DNA from: an uncultured Eubacteriales bacterium
GTDB lineage: Bacteria > Bacillota > Clostridia > Christensenellales > Christensenellaceae
Direction: 5' to 3'
DNA: 6,962 bases
Assembly: GCA_900554725.1 (NCBI GenBank)
Contig: USII01000052.1
Location: 1-6,962, forward strand
Under the pieces are notes generated by a model that did no database searches, was not told the origin of the DNA, and was given only the letters and a program-made list of their open reading frames with translations. Positions 1-4,748 of the stretch are shown here, one piece after another (position 1 is the stretch's first letter; every line of letters begins with the position of its first letter). The position numbers and the translations under genes were made by a program.

Positions 1-444
1 TAAGATGCCCTCGGTCTCCAGACCCTGAAAGGCATAGGGAGAGGTGCGGGGCTTGAAGGCGCCGCCGCGCAGCAGCCGCGCGCCTGAGGCCTTTACCGCT
101 TTTGCCACCTCGATAATTTGCGCTTCGCTCTCCACAGAGCAGGGCCCGGCGATGAACTGGAAGTGCCCGCCGCCAATCTTTGCTCCCGCCACATCGATGA
201 CTGTATCATCCGGGTGAAAATCCCGATTGACATTTTTATACGGCTCCCGGATGCGCTTGACATCCTGCACGATCTCCAGGCTCTTGATCAGATCGATATC
301 CACTTTTGAAGTATCGCCCACAAGGCCAAGAATCGTCTGGTATTCGCCCTGGCTCATATGGGTATCCAGCCCCAGGCTGTGAAGCCAGGTGATGAGGTTT
401 TCCTTTTGCTGCTCGTCGGGATTGCTTTTTAGGATGATAATCAT
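1..444 (-). CDS. aroF: DAHP synthase, type I-beta (3-deoxy-7-phosphoheptulonate synthase), N-terminal part
   Basis: This enzyme condenses phosphoenolpyruvate with erythrose 4-phosphate, the first step of the shikimate pathway to Phe, Tyr and Trp. The 148 visible residues start at the ATG (444-442), 6 nt after an AAGGAG site at 451-456. Residues 1 to about 70 form the ferredoxin-like/ACT-like N-terminal domain found in Thermotoga- and Bacillus-type enzymes, which carries feedback inhibition. The barrel begins with FHPDDTVIDV (76-85), FIAGPCSVES (97-106, Cys102 being the expected metal ligand) and LRGGAFKPRTSPYAFQG (125-141, substrate-binding loop). The family is usually about 335-340 aa, so roughly 190 residues lie beyond the left edge. 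The gene follows a Tyr/Phe-rich leader peptide and terminator, implying transcriptional control by charged Tyr/Phe tRNA in addition to feedback inhibition. The family call is firm; the symbol is by analogy, since aroA(G)/aroG are also used. Confidence 0.95.
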   Translation of the reverse strand, partial: MIIILKSNPDEQQKENLITWLHSLGLDTHMSQGEYQTILGLVGDTSKVDIDLIKSLEIVQDVKRIREPYKNVNRDFHPDDTVIDVAGAKIGGGHFQFIAGPCSVESEAQIIEVAKAVKASGARLLRGGAFKPRTSPYAFQGLETEGIL

Positions 445-497
445 TTTTTTCTCCTTACAAATGATAAACTTGAAAAGGCCTCGCCTTTGTTTTGCAA

Positions 498-530
498 TAA
501 AAAATGCAGTGGCTTTTCGGCACACTGCAT
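498..530 (-). terminator. Attenuator terminator in the aroF leader
   Basis: Read on the minus strand, ATGCAGTG (530-523) pairs perfectly with CACTGCAT (511-504). An inner GC/GC pair follows around a CGAAAA loop, and then TTTTTATTG. This is a typical rho-independent terminator. It sits after the leader peptide stop (557) and before the aroF ribosome binding site (451-456), so it should end transcripts early when aromatic amino acids are plentiful. Confidence 0.88.
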
Positions 531-641
531 AACTTTCTGATAATCCGGCAAGTTCTCTAGATGGAAACGGCTGTTGCAGTGACACGCGAAAAGACTTTAT
601 CCATAAAATAGATAAAGTAAAAGTAATAATATGCAACTGCC
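504..641 (-). promoter_or_regulatory. Four-segment attenuation switch (protector, antiterminator, terminator)
   Basis: Four complementary segments are visible in the minus-strand RNA. Segment 1 is GGCAGUUGCA (641-632), immediately before the first Tyr codon. Segment 2 contains UGCAACAGCC (578-569) and the overlapping CACUGCA (581-575). Segment 3 is AUGCAGUG (530-523) and segment 4 is CACUGCAU (511-504). Segments 1 and 2 pair over 9 bp with one A/A mismatch, segments 2 and 3 over 7 bp (antiterminator), and segments 3 and 4 over 8 bp (terminator). A ribosome stalled on the Tyr/Phe codons (631-605) would cover segment 1, free segment 2 to capture segment 3, and allow read-through into aroF. Completed translation would favour the terminator. 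The pairings are seen directly; the mechanism is inferred from classical amino acid attenuators. Confidence 0.82.
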
Positions 642-658
642 CCTAGCATCTTTTTCAT
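557..658 (-). CDS. Tyr/Phe-rich leader peptide of the DAHP synthase gene (33 aa)
   Basis: This short gene begins with ATG at 658-656 and ends at TAG (559-557). A GAGGTAG ribosome binding site lies at 666-672, 7 nt upstream of the start. The peptide opens MKKMLGAVA and then has YYYFYFIYF at residues 10-18, followed by one more Phe at residue 23, so 9 of 33 residues are Tyr or Phe (5 Tyr, 4 Phe). It lies between a good promoter and an intrinsic terminator, upstream of an enzyme whose end products include Tyr and Phe. By analogy with the pheA, trp and his leaders, its role is to stall ribosomes when charged tRNA-Tyr or tRNA-Phe is scarce, not to act as a protein. A small membrane peptide is an alternative, but the matching RNA structures (504-641) make that unlikely. 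Confidence 0.88.
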   Translation of the reverse strand: MKKMLGAVAYYYFYFIYFMDKVFSRVTATAVSI

Positions 659-686
659 TTTAGAACTACCTCTTTTTTCTATCAAC

Positions 687-715
687 ATGATACCTTTCAA
701 AAAACCCGATGTCAA
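687..715 (-). promoter_or_regulatory. Promoter of the aroF leader transcript
   Basis: On the minus strand, TTGACA (715-710), a 17 nt spacer and TATCAT (692-687) form a near-consensus housekeeping promoter. Transcription should start near 680, about 22 nt before the leader peptide start codon, giving a leader of about 235 nt before aroF. Confidence 0.85.
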
Positions 716-727
716 GCTTTAATTTTT

Positions 728-757
728 TTGACAAGGGCGAAATAGCCATGATATGAT
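728..757 (+). promoter_or_regulatory. Promoter of the HAD phosphatase/dipeptidase unit
   Basis: TTGACA (728-733), an 18 nt spacer and TATGAT (752-757) lie 38 nt before the start codon at 796. The element is back to back with the aroF promoter; the two -35 boxes are only 12 nt apart, so RNA polymerase binding at one may influence the other. Confidence 0.78.
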
Positions 758-795
758 TCCCTTAGAAGTTTGAACTATTTTTTAGGAGGAGACGC

Positions 796-1566
796 ATGAA
801 GATAAAGGCGGCAATTTTCGATGTGGATGGCACGCTGCTGGACTCCATGTACTATTGGCGGCATATGTATGAGATTTATCTTTCAGGGTTCGGAAAAACG
901 CCCAAACCGGATCTCAGAGAGAAGCTTAAGCCGCTGAGCCTGAGAGAATCTGCGGAACTTTTTCAAAAGGAATATGGCATTCGGCAAAGCGTAGAGCAGA
1001 TTATGGCCGGCATCAATAAGGTTCTGGAAGAGCGCTATTTCTTAAGCATCCGGGAAAAGCCATATGTGAGGGAATTTCTCGAGATGCTGCAAAAAAAACG
1101 GGTAAAAATCTGCGCCGCAACGGCGACGGATCGCTACCTCGTGGAGGCGGCGTTAAAAAGGCTTAACCTTCTGCCCTATTTTTCCCGCATCTATACCTGC
1201 ACGGAAGTGGGCAAGGGAAAGGAACACCCGGATATCTATTTTCAGGCAATGGAATTCCTTGGCGAGGCCCAGGGGGAAAGCGTGGTGTTTGAAGATGCCT
1301 GCTACGCCATCAAAACGGCCAAAAACGCGGGGTTTTATGTGGTGGCGCTGGCAGATGAAACGGCAAGGGAGGATGAAGCGGAGATCCGCAAAATGGCAGA
1401 TGAGTACCACGAGAGCTTTGCAAGCGTGGAAATAGAGGTAGAGGGGAGGCGCATGCGCATTGGAGCAGAGAAAAATACCGCCGTTCCCGGGGGAGCGGAA
1501 TACAGAGACAGCAGCGCAGGAAAACAACGAGAAGCTCATTCCTATTCAGAAGGAGCTTCCGCATAG
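796..1566 (+). CDS. HAD-superfamily phosphatase (beta-phosphoglucomutase-like subfamily), with extended C-terminus
   Basis: This is a predicted cytoplasmic phosphatase or phosphomutase acting on a small phosphorylated metabolite; the substrate is unknown. An AGGAGGA site (784-790) sits 5 nt before the ATG. All four HAD motifs are present: motif I FDVDGTLLDS (8-17, nucleophile Asp9 and acid/base Asp11), motif II around CAATATD (Thr109), motif III Lys142 in GKGKEHPDIY, and motif IV VVFEDACYAI (Glu166, Asp167). Residues about 15-90 form a helical C1 cap. Relatives normally end at about residue 215-220, close to ADEYHESF here (201-208). The last 40 or so residues are polar, look unrelated to the family, and are encoded where the next gene has already begun. 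One indel near the 3' end would make the gene stop at TAG 1433-1435. Fold assignment is firm; function is open. Confidence 0.9.
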   Translation: MKIKAAIFDVDGTLLDSMYYWRHMYEIYLSGFGKTPKPDLREKLKPLSLRESAELFQKEYGIRQSVEQIMAGINKVLEERYFLSIREKPYVREFLEMLQKKRVKICAATATDRYLVEAALKRLNLLPYFSRIYTCTEVGKGKEHPDIYFQAMEFLGEAQGESVVFEDACYAIKTAKNAGFYVVALADETAREDEAEIRKMADEYHESFASVEIEVEGRRMRIGAEKNTAVPGGAEYRDSSAGKQREAHSYSEGASA

Positions 1567-2146
1567 CTTTGTCTGCGCTCCAGCCTATTTCGAACAAGGG
1601 CTTTCGGGTGCGCTCCGGGAGATGTATATTCGGGAGGGGGCGCTGGAAAGACTGTTAAAGGCGAGCCGCGCCTTGCCCGCGGGCTGGCGTTTTAAACTCT
1701 GGGATATTTGGCGGCCAGTGCGCTTGCAGCAGGCGATTTTCGATCGCTATGCCGCCGAACTTGCCGCCCGGCAGCCAGCGCTTAGTGAGCAGGAACTGTT
1801 TTTGCAGGCGAGCAAATTTGTCTATCCGCCTGGGCGGGATGCCCTGTTCCCGCCTCTGCATGCCACGGGCGGCGCGGTGGATCTCACCATTGTGGATGAG
1901 AACGGCTGTGAACTCGACATGGGAACGGCGTTTGACTATTTCGGCCGGGAGGCGGCGCCGGAGTTTTATGAAGGCGATGGGCAAAGCGAGGAGATCCGCC
2001 AAAACCGCCGCCTGCTCTACTATTCCATGATAGATGCTGGCTTTGTTCCGGATAGCGTGGAGTGGTGGCACTTTAACTATGGCAATAGCGCCTGGGCTAA
2101 GTGGAAAGGGTGTGCGCCCATTTATGGGGGTATCTTTTCCTTATAG
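1460..2146 (+). CDS. VanX/DdpX-like D-alanyl-D-alanine dipeptidase (peptidase family M15D)
   Basis: This is a predicted zinc dipeptidase of 228 aa that hydrolyses D-Ala-D-Ala or similar dipeptides. The expected residues are all present: Arg85 in LWDIWRPV, zinc ligands His134 and Asp141 in LHATGGAVDLT, the catalytic base Glu201 and the third ligand His204 in VEWWHFNYG. No signal peptide is seen, suggesting cytoplasmic action as for VanX. The start is a TTG at 1460 with AGGGGAGG at 1442-1449; upstream in this frame lie TAG stops at 1433 and 1439, and the next ATG (residue 55) is inside the domain, so TTG is the best choice. It overlaps the HAD gene by 107 bp in another frame, so the two are probably translationally coupled. 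No vanH or vanA partner is nearby, so a role in D-Ala-D-Ala turnover or dipeptide use is likelier than vancomycin resistance; this is inference. Confidence 0.88.
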   Translation: MEQRKIPPFPGERNTETAAQENNEKLIPIQKELPHSFVCAPAYFEQGLSGALREMYIREGALERLLKASRALPAGWRFKLWDIWRPVRLQQAIFDRYAAELAARQPALSEQELFLQASKFVYPPGRDALFPPLHATGGAVDLTIVDENGCELDMGTAFDYFGREAAPEFYEGDGQSEEIRQNRRLLYYSMIDAGFVPDSVEWWHFNYGNSAWAKWKGCAPIYGGIFSL

Positions 2147-2176
2147 CGGCCGGAAAGACGCGCCCAAAAAAGGCAA

Positions 2177-2210
2177 AATAAAAAAGAGGGCTCAAGCCCT
2201 CTTTTTTATT
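2177..2210. terminator. Bidirectional intrinsic terminator between convergent genes
   Basis: This is a perfect 15 bp inverted repeat: AATAAAAAAGAGGGC (2177-2191) and GCCCTCTTTTTTATT (2196-2210) around a TCAA loop. The A and T tracts at the stem ends make it work in both directions. It lies 30 nt after the dipeptidase stop and contains the stop codon of the isomerase gene coming from the other side. Confidence 0.93.
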
Positions 2211-2784
2211 CCACATTGCTGTGATTTCTGGCGATCGTCTGGCGATCTGCGCCAATGCGCGTGGCGCAGCAGGCACGCAGAACATCGCATACCGTCTGCA
2301 TGACGGGGTAAAACGCGCTGGTCTGCACCAGGGCGGAAAGTTCCGGAAGCGCCTGGGCATCCGGGCGGTACCCCGAGCCGATCATCACATGATCTAGAAT
2401 GTGCACGGTATAATCGGCAAGGCCTTCCAGCGTGGAGCCGCGCTTGCCTACCAGCAGCGCAATTTTTACGCCATGGCTCTTGGCTTGGTTTGCAAAGAGC
2501 ACCATGGATTTGGTCTCGCCCGAACCGGAGCCGATGATAAAAAGATCTCCTTCGTGCATGGAGGGGCAGGTGTTATCCCCCACAATATGTGCCCGCAGGC
2601 CAATTTGGGAGCAATCCATTGCCAGCACTTTGATGTTGTTGCCAGCGCGGCCCCAGCCGGAAACAAAGATGCGATCCGCCGCGACCATGGCGTCTGCCAG
2701 TGCGTCCAGCTCAGATTGCTCTACGCTTATGAGCATTTCCGCCTGGTGTTGAGCCAGTTTTTTGCGTTCCTCTAAAAAATCCAT
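2206..2784 (-). CDS. SIS-domain sugar-phosphate isomerase, 6-phospho-3-hexuloisomerase (HxlB)-like
   Basis: This predicted 192 aa cytoplasmic ketol-isomerase consists essentially of one SIS domain. RIFVSGWGRAGNNIK (38-52) matches the first phosphosugar loop of 6-phospho-3-hexuloisomerases. DLFIIGSGSGETKS (80-93) is the hallmark serine/threonine loop that grips the phosphate, and ALPELSALVQTSAF (145-158) corresponds to the C-terminal helix of that family. I chose ATG 2784-2782 because AAGGAG (2798-2793) lies 8 nt upstream; a TTG two codons earlier would leave only 2 nt. The gene is monocistronic, with a promoter at 2821-2849 and a terminator overlapping its stop codon. True HxlB works with hexulose-6-phosphate synthase (HxlA) in formaldehyde fixation or ribulose-5-phosphate formation. 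No hxlA is visible here, so the substrate is uncertain. Confidence 0.85.
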   Translation of the reverse strand: MDFLEERKKLAQHQAEMLISVEQSELDALADAMVAADRIFVSGWGRAGNNIKVLAMDCSQIGLRAHIVGDNTCPSMHEGDLFIIGSGSGETKSMVLFANQAKSHGVKIALLVGKRGSTLEGLADYTVHILDHVMIGSGYRPDAQALPELSALVQTSAFYPVMQTVCDVLRACCATRIGADRQTIARNHSNVE

Positions 2785-2820
2785 TTCCAATTCTCCTTAA
2801 AGGTAATCTCGGCATTCCCT

Positions 2821-2849
2821 ATTATACAACCTCAGCCAGGGAAGCGCAA
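2821..2849 (-). promoter_or_regulatory. Promoter of the SIS-domain isomerase gene
   Basis: On the minus strand, TTGCGC (2849-2844), a 17 nt spacer and a perfect TATAAT (2826-2821) place the transcription start near 2814, about 30 nt before the ATG at 2784. Confidence 0.75.
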
Positions 2850-2879
2850 TTGAAAACCATAAAAGAGGGGGCATATAAG

Positions 2880-2907
2880 ATGCAGGCCGGTTTTGCCCGG
2901 CCTGCAT
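2880..2907. repeat. Perfect 11-bp inverted repeat without a T-tract
   Basis: ATGCAGGCCGG (2880-2890) and CCGGCCTGCAT (2897-2907) flank a 6 nt loop. The stem is GC-rich and strong, but only TTT follows on the plus strand and there is no T-run on the minus strand, so it is a poor terminator. It lies about 30 bp upstream of the isomerase -35 box, between two minus-strand transcription units. Its role is unknown; a protein-binding site or a decayed terminator are possibilities. Confidence 0.7.
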
Positions 2908-2950
2908 TTGACGGTTCGGCCAATTTCATGGAAAAGCCCCGCGGCCAAAG

Positions 2951-2987
2951 AAGGCCTCTTTCCCTAGGAGAAAGAGGCCTTTTCTTT
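2951..2987 (-). terminator. Intrinsic terminator downstream of the nitroreductase gene
   Basis: AAGGCCTCTTTC (2951-2962) and GAAAGAGGCCTT (2970-2981) form a 12 bp perfect stem with a 7 nt loop. On the minus strand the stem is followed by CTTT, and on the plus strand by TTCTTT, so it may act in both directions. The only gene feeding into it is the minus-strand nitroreductase, which ends at 3029. Confidence 0.82.
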
Positions 2988-3028
2988 ATTACAGCTCTGC
3001 GCGCTGAAATTTTGAAAGCACAGCGCCG

Positions 3029-3550
3029 CTATTTGACATAAACCACCTTGCTGACGCGGCTGGGCGCCGCAGGCTGAGGACCATCGGCATACCCCAGGGC
3101 GGCCATGCCCCATACGACATGGCTGCCAGGAACGCCAAAATCGTCTAATATGGCGCGAATGGCGGGCCTATCGCAAATATCCCTTAGCTGGTTGATCCAT
3201 ACAGAGCCAATGCCCAGCGCGTGCGCCGCGAGAAAGATATTTTCCAGTGCGCAGGCACAATCCAACATGCCGTTATGGTTTTTGGGGTCGCAGGAAAGCA
3301 TGATCAGGGCGTTTGGCCCGTAAAAACAATACCCGGCGTCTGCGCCTATCTCCTCGCGGATTGCCTGTGCAAGCTGGGAAAGCTTCTGTTTGTTCGTCAC
3401 AACGGTGAACTGAAATTCCTGCCGGTTCATTGCGGTGGGGGCAAATTGGCCGGCCTCCACAATGGCGGCCAAATCTTCCTGGGATATGGGCTTATCCGAA
3501 AATGAGCGAATACTCCTTCTTGTCTTAATTGCTTCTAAAACCTGATTCAT
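3029..3550 (-). CDS. Nitroreductase-family FMN-dependent oxidoreductase
   Basis: This 173 aa flavoprotein of the nitroreductase fold is predicted to use FMN and NAD(P)H to reduce quinones, nitro compounds or other electron acceptors; the physiological substrate cannot be read from sequence. The FMN-phosphate motif is RRSIRSFSDKPI (11-22), followed by the family's AGQFAPTAMNRQ (33-44) with Asn42. HALGIGSVWINQL (110-122) and GMAALGYADGPQPAAP (148-163) match the later conserved blocks. The length fits the compact clostridial members (160-180 aa). AGGAGG (3563-3558) lies 7 nt before the ATG. A promoter at 3630-3658 and a terminator at 2951-2987 make it a single-gene unit. There are no added iron-sulfur motifs. 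Confidence 0.92.
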   Translation of the reverse strand: MNQVLEAIKTRRSIRSFSDKPISQEDLAAIVEAGQFAPTAMNRQEFQFTVVTNKQKLSQLAQAIREEIGADAGYCFYGPNALIMLSCDPKNHNGMLDCACALENIFLAAHALGIGSVWINQLRDICDRPAIRAILDDFGVPGSHVVWGMAALGYADGPQPAAPSRVSKVVYVK

Positions 3551-3629
3551 GAGAAAACCTCCTTTTTATAGAGAAGCATTCGCTGCGCTGCCGGGCGCTT
3601 CCTGCTTTAAAAAAAATATTCCTGTTTTC

Positions 3630-3658
3630 GTCATATTTTGCAAAAAAACAGTGGTCAA
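3630..3658 (-). promoter_or_regulatory. Candidate promoter of the nitroreductase gene
   Basis: On the minus strand, TTGACC (3658-3653), a 17 nt spacer and TATGAC (3635-3630) predict a start near 3623 and a 5' leader of about 70 nt. It is located just after the terminator of the preceding unit, as expected. The -10 box is imperfect. Confidence 0.55.
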
Positions 3659-3695
3659 CAAAGGCGGCGCGGCGAATCAGAGAGCACGGAGAACA

Positions 3696-3720
3696 AAAAA
3701 GAGCGCACAGCGCTCTTTTT
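3696..3720 (-). terminator. Intrinsic terminator at the end of the hydroxyacid dehydrogenase gene
   Basis: On the minus strand, AAAAAGAGCGC (3720-3710), a TGT loop and GCGCTCTTTTT (3706-3696) give an 11 bp perfect stem, followed by one more T. The first arm includes part of the TAA stop codon (3721-3719) of the dehydrogenase. Confidence 0.9.
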
Positions 3721-4663
3721 AGACGATGAGATTCTGGGGCTGGCCTCTCAGATAGGCGGCGATGTTTTCAAATGCAATATGGGCGCGCTTGATGAGCGCT
3801 TCCCTCGTCGCAAAGGCGACATGCGGCGTGGCCAGCACATTGGGCGCAGAAAACAGCGGGTGCCCCTCTTTTAGGGGCGGCTCCGTCTCAAAAACATCGA
3901 TGCCCGCCCCGGCGATTTCTCCTCTGGAAAGCGCCTCTGCCAGTGCGCCGCTATCCACAATCGGGCCGCGGGCAGTATTAATGAGGATGGCGCTGCTCTT
4001 CATCAGGGCAAGCTGTTCCTTGCCGATCATCCCCCTGGTCTGGTCGCTTAAGGGCGTATGCAGAGAAACCACATCGCAGGTTTTAAGCAGTGTTTGCAAA
4101 TCGACATAGGTGACGCCGGGCAGCTGTTTTTTTGTGCGGCTGTATGCATAGACATGGCAGCCAAAGGCCGCGGCAATGCGCGCAACGCGCGCGCCGATTG
4201 CCCCCGTTCCCACAACGCCAAAATTCTTGCCCTCCAGCTCAAAGCCGATGAGCCCATCCTTGGTGCCGCCGTTGCGCACCGCTTTATCGCATGCGGGAAT
4301 GCGGCGATACAGCCCGATAAGCAGGCCGAAGACGAGGTCTGCCACAGCTGCAGTGGAATAACCAGCACAGTTGCAGACGGCAATGCCGCGCTCACGGCAG
4401 GCTTCCAGCGCAATATGGTCCACACCCGTAAATGCCACAGAGAGCATCTTTAGCCTTTCGTATCCGCAAATGGCCTGGGCGGGAAGGGGGAGGTTTGCAA
4501 GGACGACGATATCCGCATCCCTGCCCCGGGAAAGCAGAGCCGCATTATCCTGCGGACGATCCGGATAAAAGCAGATCTCGTGGGATTCCCCCAGCGCTTC
4601 GGAAGCGATGCGGCGGAGCAGCTCTTCTTCTACGCCCAGCGGCTCAATGACGGAAATTTTCAT
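3719..4663 (-). CDS. D-isomer-specific 2-hydroxyacid dehydrogenase (NAD-dependent)
   Basis: This 314 aa cytoplasmic enzyme is predicted to interconvert a D-2-hydroxyacid and a 2-oxoacid. The NAD-binding Rossmann motif is FGVVGTGAIGARVARIAAAFG (148-168). The catalytic triad is present: Arg232 in NTARGPIVDSGAL, Glu261 in DVFETEPPL and His281 in ATPHVAFATREA. The N-terminal substrate-domain signature SVAFTGVDHIALEAC (75-89) is also typical. The length matches the short form without the ACT domain of SerA-type phosphoglycerate dehydrogenases, so glycerate, hydroxypyruvate or lactate-type substrates are all possible. AAGGAG (4676-4671) lies 7 nt before the ATG. I find no convincing promoter in the 85 nt gap to the upstream sugar transferase gene, so the two may be co-transcribed, although a functional link is not obvious. 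Confidence 0.92.
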   Translation of the reverse strand: MKISVIEPLGVEEELLRRIASEALGESHEICFYPDRPQDNAALLSRGRDADIVVLANLPLPAQAICGYERLKMLSVAFTGVDHIALEACRERGIAVCNCAGYSTAAVADLVFGLLIGLYRRIPACDKAVRNGGTKDGLIGFELEGKNFGVVGTGAIGARVARIAAAFGCHVYAYSRTKKQLPGVTYVDLQTLLKTCDVVSLHTPLSDQTRGMIGKEQLALMKSSAILINTARGPIVDSGALAEALSRGEIAGAGIDVFETEPPLKEGHPLFSAPNVLATPHVAFATREALIKRAHIAFENIAAYLRGQPQNLIV

Positions 4664-4748
4664 GGGTATTCTCCTTTCTATGCCATAACATGGCTTTCAG
4701 ATTCAAAAGAGGCTTGCCGGCCCGCGGCTATGCGAGGAAAGCGCCCGG

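Noticed and set aside
445..680. A T-box riboswitch in the aroF leader
   Set aside because: The leader is filled by a translated Tyr/Phe-rich peptide and a simple four-segment switch; I see no T-box sequence (the conserved UGGN-bulge antiterminator motif) or large stem I.
2785..2790. A TTG start two codons upstream for the SIS-domain isomerase
   Set aside because: It would leave only 2 nt after AAGGAG, whereas ATG at 2784 has 8 nt spacing.
2850..3041. A 63-codon plus-strand frame in the gap before the nitroreductase gene
   Set aside because: It runs through the 2880-2907 inverted repeat and the 2951-2987 terminator stem and has low-complexity content, so it is unlikely to be a gene.
3564..3572. 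TATAAA just upstream of the nitroreductase ribosome binding site as a -10 box
   Set aside because: Transcription from it would begin inside or after the ribosome binding site, giving an untranslatable message; the 3630-3658 promoter fits better.
3638..3874. A 78-codon plus-strand frame
   Set aside because: It crosses a terminator and the 3' end of the dehydrogenase gene and its translation is highly charged without any family motif.
4664..4748. A promoter for the hydroxyacid dehydrogenase gene
   Set aside because: TTGAAT and TATGGC-like hexamers occur but their spacing (13 nt) is wrong, and no other pair looks convincing.
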